A stretch of DNA of 64,000 nt from assembly GCA_017853885.1 (NCBI GenBank), contig JAFMIR010000004.1, positions 1-64,000 on the forward strand. The letters are read 5' to 3'. This stretch comes from Prosthecobacter sp. GTDB taxonomy: Bacteria > Verrucomicrobiota > Verrucomicrobiia > Verrucomicrobiales > Verrucomicrobiaceae. Below, in pieces: positions 1 through 12,000 of this stretch; the stretch's first letter is position 1; each line of letters begins with the position of its first letter. Made by a program: the position numbers and the translations under genes. Below the pieces are notes generated by a model that was not told where the DNA came from, made no database searches, and saw only the letters and a list, made by a program, of their open reading frames with translations.

Positions 1-3000
1 ATGTTGCCGGTGTTCAGCGTGCTGCTGACGCCGAAGAGGAGAGTGCCGGCGTTGAGGGTGACGCCGCCAGTGAAGGTGTTCTGGGCATTGAGGGAGAGGG
101 TGCCGGCTCCGGCCTTGACGAGGGAACCGTTCGAGAGGATCGCGCTGCTGACGAGGCTCATCGTGCCGTTGAGACCGTCGGCGGTGAAGATGCGGGCCGC
201 GCCGCCGAGGTCGATGGTGCCGGCGAGGGTCGGGAAGGTGCTGAAGCTGTCGTTGGTGGCGGCGATGTTCGCACCGAGGGTGAGCAGGCCGCCGGTGGTC
301 AGGGTCGGGTTGGCGGTGCCGCCCTGGTTGACGAAGGTGATCTGGCTGTTCAGCGAGTTGGCTCCGGTGAGGGTCAGGGAACCGCCGCCGTTGATGGTCA
401 CCGCGGAGGTGGTGGCGAGGTTACCGGCCGCGCTCATGGTGACGGCGGCGTTGTTGATGGTGAGGTTGCCCGGGATCACGGTGACGGCGGCCGCGCCGCT
501 GGTGTTGACGGTGCTGCCGTTGATGATGGTGCCGCCGGTGTAGGTGTTGGCGACCTGCGGGGCGAGGACAGTGGTGCCCGCACCGGAGAGAACGAGCGCG
601 GTGGTGGCACCCGAAGCCCCGTTGTTCACGATCTGGGAGTTGATCGTGAGGGTGTTGGCGTTGTTGAAGATGAGCAACTCGGAGGCGAGCGAGGCGGTGC
701 TGCCGCCGGAGGTGAGGACCCCGCGCTGTCCGGCGGTGGTCGCGCCGATGGAGGCGCTGGCGCCACTCTTGACGAGACCGCCGCTGACGAGGTTGAGCGC
801 GTTCGCGGTCGTATCCGAGGTGAAGGTGAGGCCGATGCCGACGAGGCTGAGGGCGTTCAACTGGTAGGGAATCGCCGGAACCGCCCCCGCGGCGGCGAGA
901 CGGATGTTGGAGGTCGGCGCGGTCGCGGCCGGGAGGAGGAGGCCGTCGTAGTTGGCGAAGGTGCCGCCGCTGCCCAGCGCTCCCACGCCGCCGGCGGCGG
1001 TGTAGGTGGCGAAATCGGTGCCGTTGACCACGGCCCAGCCGCCGATGAGGTTGTTGCTGAGGCTCGGGGCGGCGGTGATGAAGAGGTTGGAGTTCCCCTG
1101 CACGCCGGTGTTGGCGTAATTGTTCAGACCGAGGTTGGTGCCGGTGAAGTTCACGGCAGTGCCGGCCTGGCGGGTCAGGCTGGCGAGCGTGAGGGTGGCG
1201 GTGCCGAGGGTGCCGGGGGTGGCGGCAATGGTGTTGAAGCCACCGGAAGCCGCGCCGCCAGTGAGGGTGATCGCGCCGACCGTCTCGGTGGAGAGCAGGC
1301 CGGGAGCGCCGGTGAGGGTGAGCGTGCCGCCCTGGAGGGCGATCGGGAGGGTGTCGGCGACGCGGTTGGTGGCGTTGAAGGTGGTCAGGTTGCTGAAGTC
1401 CATGTTCAACTGGCCGAAGAGCACGTTGACGGCCGGGGTGCCACTGGACGGAGCGATAGCGCCAGCGTCACGGAGTTGGAGAATACCGCCGCGGATCGTG
1501 GTCGCGCCGGTGTAGGTGTTGGCGCTAGTCAGCGTGGTGGTGGTGTTCCCGGAACGAGTGAAGGCGAGATTGCCGGTGATCGTTCCGCCGAAGGTGCCCG
1601 CTCCGCTCGTGGTCAGGGTGGCAATGGTGCCGCTGGAGTTGGTGATGGTGCCGCCGGTCCCGGGGAGGACGTTGTTGCTGTTCAAAGCACCCACGGCTTG
1701 GTTGCGCCCGTTGAGATTGAGTGTGCCGGCATTGACGTTGAGACCTTGAAGACCAACCGCTGTCGCAGTCGGATTGACAAAGATGGTGTTATCGGCAGCG
1801 CTATTGAGAGTGAGGGTGCCTTCGTTGATCACTTGAGTGCCGGTCACAAACATCGGATTGCTGAGGGTCATATTACCAGCACCACCTTTCACGAAGCCGC
1901 CTCCGGCAACGAGGTAGGTGGATACGGCGAGATCAGCATTGGCGAAAACCTGCATCGTGGCCGTGCCTGCGGTGAACTGACCGCCTGTAAGGCCGGTATT
2001 GCCAGCAAGCGCGAGAATAGAGTGCTGCAACGTTAGGATACTACCAGTCGTGAAACCGGTGATGCCACCGCCGCTATTTAGAGTCAGGCTATTTCCGGTT
2101 TGGGTCGTGAAGGTCTGGTTGGAGCTGAAGCCTAGGTTCGCCGTGGTAACGTTCATACTGGTGACGCTACCCAGAGTCTCGTTCGCACCCAGAGCCTGGA
2201 ATCCGAGGCCAGGGAAATAAGTGGCAAAGCTGGTGCCGACGCCTGTGGCCGAGGTGTCGACAAGAATGTCATCACGGATGCTCCTATTGGCGAGGCCTGG
2301 GAGGTTGCCACCACCAGTCAAGCCAGCCTGAGCGGATGAGAAGACGTTGGCGACTCCAGCTCCAGGAGTAGCGCCGAGATTCGTGCCACGAATGAGCAAA
2401 GAAGTGTTGGCGTTGAGCGCAGGAAGCGACACAAAATTCAAAGTGGTCGATCCAGTGCCTGGAACCAAGGTGATGATGCCCGAACCGGCCGCGCCGCTGA
2501 GTGCCCCAAGGGATTCGAAGGTGCCGGAAGCGTTGCCATTGATCCTCAACTCACCACCGGACACGGTCAGGCCCTTGAGGAGGCCGCCGAGGCGGTTGTT
2601 GGTGTTCGTCGTGACGTTGTCCAGAAGGATGGAGCCGGTCTGGGCGATGATATTGCTGGTGAAAGCGGTGGCCGCGGCACCGGAGTAATTGATGGCACCG
2701 CCGTTGACGGTGAGAGTGCCGATGGAATTGCCGCTGCCCGTGAAGGCGAGGGCGCCGGAGCCAACCTTGGTCACGTTGAGGCGGTCGAGGTTGCTGGTGG
2801 CGCCGGTGGCGAGGGCGTAGTAGTTGAAGCCGCCGGAGAAGCTGGTGGCGGCGTTGTTGAGGCCGAAGGTCAGGGTGGCCGCGGTGGTGCTGCTGTTGGT
2901 GATGGTGCCGGCGCCGGAGAGCTGGCTGATGGCTTCGCCGAAGCTGTTCAGGTCGAGGGTGGACCCGGCCGCCATGGTGAAGGTGGAGCTATCCGGTATG

Positions 3001-6000
3001 ACGTTGGCCGCGCCGAGGAAGAGGGTGCCGCCATTGAGGGTGGTCACGCCGCTGTAGCCGTTGGACGCGGAGGTAAGACGGACGCCGCCGGTGCCGGCGA
3101 GGACGAGGCCGCCGGTGCCCTGGACCGGAGCGGTGATGTCAAGGCTCAGCGGGGCGAAACCGGAGGTGGTGATCGTGCGGGCAGCGGCGACGTTGACATA
3201 GCCGGGCGAGCTGGAGGAGAGCGTGGGGATGAAGCTCAGGCTGTTGTTCGAGGCGGTGACGTTGTTGCCGAGGGTGAGGATGCCGGTGCCGAGGGCGAGG
3301 GTCGGGTTGGCATTGCCGCCGTCATTGCTGAAAGAGAGAGTACCATCGATAATATTGTTGCCGACGTAGGTCAGGGTGCTGCCGCCGTTGATGGCGATGT
3401 TGGCGGTGCGGGCGATCTGCATGGCCGCGCCGGTCATGGTGACGGCGGCGTTGTTGATCGTGAGGTTGCCCGGGACCACGGTGGTGCCAGTGATGCCGGC
3501 GAGGGTCAGGGTGCCCTGGTTGACGATGGTGTCGCCGGTGTAGGTGTTCGAGATCGAGGAGGCGTAGGTCAGCGAGGGCGTGCCAGAGGCGGTGGCCGCA
3601 GCGGAAAGGGTCACGTTGTTGCCGGCAATGGCGGTGACGGTGGTGCCGGCCGGGATGCCGGTGCCGGTGACGGTCTGGCCGACGATGAGGTTGGCGTTGC
3701 TGCCGACGGTGACAATGGGGCTGCCCGCGGTGGTGGTGGAGGCCAGCGAAAGCGGCGCGACGAGGATCGGGACCGAGCCCCCGGCGGTGACCGGCTGGGA
3801 GAGGGTGATGGTGGTGGGCGTCAGGGCGGTGATGACCGCGCCGGCCGGGATGGCGGCGTTGGCGGTCAGGGTGGTGCCACCGGCGGCGGTGGTGGCGGTG
3901 GCGTTTTGGCTGATGGTGAAGACCGTGGCACTGGTGACGCCGGTGACCGTTGTGCCGGCCGGGATGCCCGCGCCAGTGACGACCTGCCCGACGCCGAGGC
4001 CGGTGGTCGAGGTGACGGTGACGCTGTTGCTGCCGGAGGTGATCACGGCACCCGCGAGGGCAATGGAGGCGCCGATGCCGCTGACGGCCGAGCCGACTGT
4101 CAGGCCGTTGGTGCTGGGGACGGTGATGACGTTGGATCCGACCGAGAGCGTGCCGGTGAGCGGGACCGGGCCGAAGGTGGTGCCGGCGGTGGTGGCGGCG
4201 ACGACGTTCACGCCGCTGCTAATATTGACGGCGGTGCCGCTAACGATGCTGCTGATGGTATAGCCGGCTGGGATGTTGGCGTTGCCAAGAACCGCTTGGC
4301 CGACGATCAGGCCAGCGGTGTTGTTCATCGCAGTGAGGTTGTTGGTGCTAACCACCGTGGTCGCTCCCTGGAAGTTCGCCGGGGTCAGGGTGAGGGTGCT
4401 GGTGCCGGATTTGACGAGGGACAGGGCCCCGCTGGTGCCATTGCCATAGACGGCCTGGACGCTGCCCGTGGCGAAGGCGACCGCGCCACCCGCGAGGGTG
4501 TAGCTGGTGCCATCGGGGTTGATGGTGCCGATGGTCGCGCCCGCGGGGATGCCGACGCCGGTGACGGGTTGGCCGGGGGTGAGACCGAAGGTGCTGCCCA
4601 CCGAGATCGTGCCCGAGCCGAGGATGGTGTTGGTGATGAGGGTCTGGTTGCCGTTGTCGACGATGCGGCTGTTGATCGTGGCGGTGTTGTTGGTGTAGGC
4701 GTAGAGGGTGGCGGCGGTGTTGGCGGCGGCTCCGGCGCTGAGGTTGCCCAGGGTGATGACGCTAGCGGCGCCGTTCGCGAGAAGACCGCCGGTGCCAATC
4801 GTAAGGGTGTTCCCGGGCGTCATCGTCAGAGTGGAGACCGCGCTGATGCGGAGAGAGTTGATGGTGCGGCTGGTCAGACCGGCGACGCTAGCGGCGACGG
4901 TGATGTTGTCGGTGGCGGTGCCGGCGGCGAGGGCATTGAGCGAATAGTTGCCGAAGGGACGGCCGAGGGTGGTGTCGAGGCCGGGGATCGGGGCGAGACC
5001 CAGGGCACCGACACCGATGGCACCGGTGGCGGCATCCACGGTGGAGCGATACGCGGCGAAGTCGGTGCCGTTGACGATGGCCCAGCCGCCGAGGATGCCG
5101 TTGGTCAGGGCGGGAGCGGAACCATTGACATTGGTGAGGAGGATCTGGTTGTTGCCCGTGGCGAAGTCACCGCCGATGCCAAGGGTGCCGGCGCCCGCGG
5201 TGAAGTTCAGCGTGGCGGCCGAGTTCGGGACGAGGTTGGCGAGGGTCAGAGCGGCGGAACCGGCGTTGGCGCGGGTCACGGTCACGGTGGAGGCACCGGG
5301 GAGGAGGTTGACCGTGCCGAGGGACTGGGCGGAGGCCGCGGCGTTGTAACCGAGATACTGGACGGTACCGCCCTGCAGGTTGATGGCGGCGCTGCCGTTG
5401 ATGCGGCTGATGTCGTTGACCGGGTTGTTGGTGTTGTCGAGCACGAGGGTGCCGAAGAAATTGGTCAGCGAGGAGGTGCCGGAGAGGGCACCATTTTGCT
5501 GCAGGGTGAGGTTACCGCCGCGGAGGATGGTGGCCCCGGTGTAGGTGTTGTTGCTCAGGAAGGTGCTGGTGGCGTTGCCGGAGCGGGTGAAGTTCACGTT
5601 GCCGGTGATCTGGCCGGCGAAGGTGGCGGCAGCGGAGGCGGAGGTGAAGGTGACGGGCGCGCCGCCGGCGGTGTTGGTGATGGTGCCGCCGGTGCCGTAA
5701 GCGGCGGTGTTGGAGCTGGCGAGGGTGCCGATGGCCTGGTTGGTGCCGTTGAGGTCGAGGGTACCGCCGTTGGCGTTCAAGGCCCCGACCGCGCCGAGGG
5801 CACCGACAAAGAGGCGGTTGTCCCCGCCGGAGAGACGCAGGACGCCGTTGTTGATGTTGGTGGAGCCGGTGTAGGCCTGGCGGACGCCGATGACGGCCGT
5901 GCCCGCGCCGTCCTTGGTGATGCCACCCGCACCGGAGCCGGTGATGGTGCTGTTCACATTCAGGGTGGTGGCCGCGCCGGGCGTCCAGAGGTAGAGACCA

Positions 6001-9000
6001 GTCGCGGCGGTGCCCGTGGTGATTTGGCCGCCGGTCAGGCCGGCGTTGCCAGAAAGGGCGAGAATACCGCCGCTGGCATTGGCGGCACCGCCGAGGGTGA
6101 GGATGTTGCCTTCCGGCAGCGGACCGCGGGAGATGAAGCCGCCCGCGGAGTCGAGGGTGAGGCTGTTGGTGGTGACGGCGCCGGCAATGTAGCCGCCCAT
6201 GTTGGCGCTGACCAAGCGCACGTTGTTCGTCGCCGCCAAGGAGACGGCGGTGGTCTGCTCCGTAACGGTATTGAGCGTGCGGAAGCCGGTGCCAGCCACG
6301 TAGGTGAGGAAGCCGGTGCCGCCGCCGGTGGCGCTGATATCGCCGATCATATCGGGACGATAGCCCACCGTGAGGCTGCCCGCGGCTCCGGCCCCGATCA
6401 AGGTCGGGGCGGTGGCGAGGGTGAAGTTGGCCACACCCGCCCCGGCGGTCGCGCCCAGATTGGTGCCGCGAAGGAGCAGAGTGGAACCAGCGGTTAAGCC
6501 AAGAGCAGTGGCATTGCCCGCTGCAAAGGTGAGTCCACGAGTGGCAGAGGGGGTTAAAGTAATGGTGCTAGGTCCCGCGGCGAGCGCGAAGGTGCCAATG
6601 CTCTCGGTGGTAGCGGAGGCGGCATTGCCGGTCACATTGAGACGACCACCGCCCAAAGTCAGGGTGCCGTTGGCCGGGGAAGTGACCCCGCCGAGGCGAT
6701 TGTTCACATTCGTAGCGGTATTGTCGAGATTAAGCGTGCCTCCAGCATTCACGGTCTGGGTGGCAAAGTCGCTGGCTCCAGAGCCGCTGTAGGTCAGGCC
6801 ACCTTGGTTGACGATGAGGGCTCCCTGGGAATCGCTGACGTTCGCGAGGGTTAACGTACCGTTGCCGACCTTGGTCAGCGAGGTAGAGAGCGGAATCGCA
6901 TCGCTGTAGCGCGAGAACCGACCCGAAAAGGTGGTCGAGGTGTTGTCCCAACCGACGACCAGGGCACCAGCGGTGCCGGAACTGTTGGTGATCGTGCCGG
7001 AACCAGCGAGGCTACCGAAGACGCCGCTAAGGGCATTCAGGTTGAGGACGGTGCCCGCGCCGAGAGTGAGGGCAGACTGTGGTGCGCCTGCTCCCGCCGC
7101 GCCGATCATGAGGGTGCCCTGGTTGACGGTGGTGGCACCAGTGTAGGAGTTCACCGCGTTCAAGCCGAGAGCGCCGGTGCCTGCCTTGGTGAGGCCGCCG
7201 GTGCCGCGAAGGCCGCCGGTGACGGAGAGAGCCGCCTGGAGCGGGGCGACATCGACGCCGTTCACCGTGATCGGGTTCACCGTGAAAGTGCGGGTCGAGG
7301 AGCCGAGGTTGATGCCGCCGGTGAGGGTGTTGGTGGTGCTGACGTTGGAGGAGCTGGCGGAAACGTCGCCGGTGAGGGTGAGGAGACCGCCGATGGCCGG
7401 GGTGGCGTTCACGGTCGGGGCCGCGCCGCCATTGTTGTTGAAGGTGAGGCCGGCGAGGGAGTTCGCGCCGAGGAGGTTGAGGGTGGCACCGCCGTTGAGC
7501 ACGGGGACGTTGCTCGAGGCGATCTGGCCGCCGATGTTGTTCATCGTGACGGTGGCGCCGCTGATGGTGAGACCGCCCGCCGGGATCACGGTGGTGGCAC
7601 TGGTGGCGCTGAGGTTCAGGGTGCCCTGGCTGACCACGGTGCCGCCGGTGTAGGTGTTCGAGTAACCGACCTGCAGGGTGGTGACCGGGGCGGTGGTGGC
7701 CGCGGAGAGGGTGATCACGTTGCCAACGACCGAGAATACGGTGGTGCCGCCAGGAATGCCGGGGCCGCCCACGGGCATGCCGGCGGAGACGCCAGTGGCA
7801 TCCGGGACGGTGACGACCGCGCTGCCGGTGACGTTGGCGGCGTTCACGATGCTGAGCGAGGGCTGCAGCGTGAGGGCACCGGCACCGGACTTCACGAGGG
7901 AGATGGCCCCGGCGCCGTTGTTGGCGATGATGGAGTTGATCGTGATCGTGTTCTGGTTGTTGTAGACGACGAGGTCGGTGGCGCTGCCGGTGCCGGCAGT
8001 GAGGACGCCGGGGAACTGGCCCAGACCGGCCGCACCGATGGTGGTGGGCTGGTTCTCATTGCTGCGGAGGAGGCCGCCCTGATCGAGGGTGAGGACCGCG
8101 CCGGAGGTGAGGAAGTTGATGTTGGTGGCAGCACCGCCGCTGAGGCGGAGGAGTCCGGTGGTGGTGTTGGCGGCGAGGTTCAGGGTGGAGCTCACGTTGG
8201 TCGTGTTGCCCGCGCCGAAGGCTCCGTCGTAGGAACGGAAGCCGATGCCGCCGACCGCGCCGATGCCGAGGGTGGTGCTGTAGGTGGCGTAGTCACCGCT
8301 GTTGGCGATGGCCCAGGCACCAAGGACGGCGTTGTCAGTCAGGCCAGAGCTGATGAGAATGCGGCTACCATTGAGCTGGCCGAGGTTGGCGGCGGTGCCG
8401 GCGGTGAAGTTCACGGTGGCCCCGGCGGTGCGGTTGAGGCTGCCGAGGGTGAGCTGGGCGGAGTTCACGCCGGTGCCGCCCTGGGTGGCGGTGAGGGTGC
8501 TGGCACCCTGGGCGATGTTGATGGCACCGAGGGTCTCGGTGGAGTTGGTCTGGGCTCGACCGAGGAAGGCCAGGGTGCCGCCGCGCAGGGTGATCGGGGC
8601 ATCGCCGAGGCGGTCACCGGAATCAAAGAGACCGGTGTTGGTGAGGTTGAGGGTGGCGTAGTTGAGGTCCACCGTCGAGGAATTCGCCACGGTCAGACCG
8701 GTAAGCGCACCGGAATCAGTCAAGGTGGTGGTGGCGTTGTTGAGGAGAAGTTTGCCGGTGAAGAGCGGGCTGGCGTTGGTGAGGTTCAGGGTGTTGCTAC
8801 CCGTGCGGTTGAAGGTGAAGGCTCCTTCAAGGGTGCCGGCGAAAGAGCGGTCATCGACCTGCTGGGCGACGAACGTGCCAGAGGCGACGGTACCGAGGAT
8901 GCGGCCACCCGCGCCCGGTGCGCTGACATCGCTCAGAAGGCGGAAGTTCTGGGTAAACCCGTTAAGGTCGAAGGTGCCCCCGTTGAGGGTCAGGAAAGTA

Positions 9001-12000
9001 TTCGGGAAGAGAGCGTTGTTGACGCCGAGGCGGAGGGTTCCCTGCCCCATGTTGTTGTTGCCGGTGAGGGTGCTGCCGGAGTAGGCGGTGAACACGTTGC
9101 CCGTGTTGCTGAGGACAAGGGCGCCGTCACCGACGCCGCGAGTGAGACCGCCGGTGCCCGCGAGGGCGCTGGAGACGGTGAGGGTGGAGCCGCTGCCGAT
9201 GACGTGGAAGATGGCGTCGGCCCCGCCGGAGGTGAGGACACCGCCGGAGATCGTGGCGGAGTCGGTGGCGAGGTAACCTCCGCTGGCGTTGGTGAGGGTG
9301 ATCAGCGGGTTGACGGTGATGCCGGCTCCGGTGTTGAGGGTGATCGAGTTCACCGAGGTGGAGGCAGCGAGGGCCGCCGGGGTGCTGGTGAGGCGGACGT
9401 TGGTGCCGCTGGTGAAGGCGTTGGCGACCATTTCCGTGCCGACGACGAGCGGGCGCAGGATGTTGGAGGCGGCGCCGTCGGTGGTGCCGAAGCTGGTGCC
9501 CGCGCCGGTGGCGCTGGCGTCCACCACGATGTAAGGCAGGATGCCCTTGGCGGTGGTGCCGTTGCCGGTGGCAGTAGCCCCGACGAAGGTGGGCGCGGTG
9601 GTGAAGGCCACGGTGGAGACACCGTTGGCGGCGGCGGTGCCCAGGCTGTTGCCGCGGATGAGAGCGGTGCCTTGGTTGGAGCGGGCGAGGCTGGCGGCGA
9701 CCAGGTTGGTCTGGAAACCGGCGTTGGCGGTGAGGGTGAGGACGCTGGTGCCGCGGCCAAAGGTCAGCGCTCCAATGGTTTCGGCCACATTCGCCGAGGC
9801 CGATGGGGTGAAGTTGATGGTTCCATTCAACGCAGTCAACGGACGACCGCCGAGACGGTTGTTGGTGTTGGTGCCGCTGTTGTCGAGGACGAGGGTGGCG
9901 GAGGGGTTGACGGTCATCGCCACGGTGTTGCCGTTGGGCAGGGCACCGGCGCCATTCAGCGCGAGGGTCCCCTGCTGGATCGTTAGATTGTTGGTCGGCG
10001 CGAGGGTGTTCGAAGTGGTGATGTTGAGGGTGCCGGAGCCCCATTTTTGCAACGCATAATACTGATTCGCGGTCGCCGTGGCCGCGGTCATGTTGCTGTT
10101 AAGGTTGATCGTCCCCGCGCCGGTGAAGAACGCCGCCCGGCCCGTGGCGGTGCTGTTGTTGATGGTGCCGTTGATGTTCAGGGTTGAACCGGCGTCCGCA
10201 CCGATGGCCGCGTCGAAGTTCATCGTCAGGACGCCGGCGGTGGTGTTGGTTCCCGACACGCTTTGCAGTTGCCCGCCGAAGTTGAGACCGCCTGCGGCAA
10301 CGTTGTTGGTCCCCTGGAGCGACACGGCGTTGTTGAGAGAGATGTTGTTCGTCAACTGGAGCGCGGCACCGACCACGGCCGCACCGGGTGAAATCGCAAT
10401 GCTGGCACTTCCGAGTGCGTTGGCATCGGAGACCCGGATGGCCCCGGCATTGATCGTGATGGTCGGCGTGCCGGTGATGGAGGTGTTCTGGGCGGAGGAG
10501 ATGAGCATGACACCGTTGTCGGCCTTCACGAAACCGGAGGTGGTGACGAGGGTGTTGGCGTTGCCGATGGTCAGGGTCTGGCCTCCGGCGACTTCGAGGA
10601 TGTTGTTGGTGCCGGTGGCGTTGCTCAGGTTGATGGAGCGGGTGCCAAGCGTAAAGGAACCGGCGGCGCGGAGACCGGCGGTGCCGGTGGTGGCGTTGAT
10701 GGTGACCGGGTTGGCGGCATTTCCGAGCTGGTTGTCGGCGGTGACGGAGACGATGCCCTGGTTCACGGCGATGGTGCCGGTAAGGGTGGCGCTGTTGTCA
10801 GCGGAAAGGACGAGGGTGCCGGTGCCAGACTTGATGAGGCCGTTGGTGCCAGTGAGGGCACCGCCGAGGGTCAGGCCCTGGATCACGTCCGAGGCAGTGG
10901 CCGAGCCACCAACGTTGAAGGTGGCGCCGGAATTCACATTCAAGCCTTGATCAATACGGAGGCCGAAGCCGTTCTGCGGAGTGACAATCAGCCCATCTGC
11001 GAGGGAGGTGAGCGAGCCGGCGCTGAAGTTGGTGACGTTGATGATCTTGTTCTGCGCCTGGCTAAACGGCACGAGAGCACCAGAGCGGCCCACGGTGATG
11101 TTGGCTGGGCCGCTGAAGCTGAGCAGGCCGGTGTAGTCGAGGGCCTGTGCGACACCGGAGCCGCTGCCATCCATGAGGAGGCCGAAATTGCTGGTGCCGG
11201 TCGTGGTGTTGATGTTGTCGTTGAAGGTGAGCGAACCCAAATAGCCATCGAGACCAATGTTCAGGGTTCCGAGGCCGTTCTTAGTGATGCTGGTGATTGC
11301 ACCAGCGTTGCTGATGGAGCCGAGGGTAACGGTGAGCGATGGGTGGAGGACGTTGATCGTGACCGCGCTGCTAGGCAGGGTGATGGGACCGTTCAAGTTG
11401 AGGGTCGCAGCGGCGTTGGTGAGGTTGTAGAACGGAATCGCACCGGTGAAGGCGGAGAAATTGACCGGATTCTGCACCGTCTGGGTGCCAGTGGCCACGA
11501 GCCAAGTGCCATCGGCAGCGGTGAGAGTGCCACTGCCGAGCGGGCCGGAGAAGGGACTGTTCCCGGCCGGGACCGGCGCGGTGCTGGAGCCGAGGAGGAG
11601 GCCGCCGGCGTTCAGATTGACCCCGCCGGTGAAGACGTTCTGGCCGCTGAGCTGGAGGACGCCGTTGCCGGTCTTGGTAAGGGTGGCGGAGCCGATGAGG
11701 GCGCCGGTGACGTTGAGCGAGGGCGAGAGGATCGTGGCGGCGGTGCCGTAGGGGGCGATCGCCCCGATGTTGAAGGTCTTCGTGCCGCTGCCAAGGTTCA
11801 CAGTGCCGCCGAGGGTGGGTAGGGTGGCGACGTTGTCCGAGGTGACGGTGACCGGGGTGGCCGAGGTGAGGGTGAGGATGCCGCCGGTGGCGACCGCCTG
11901 CGAGGTGCCGCCGTTGTTGTTATAGACGAGGCCGGTGAGGGTGTTGTTTCCGACCATCGTCAAACCCGAAGTACCATTGAGGGTCACGGTGTTGGCCGGG

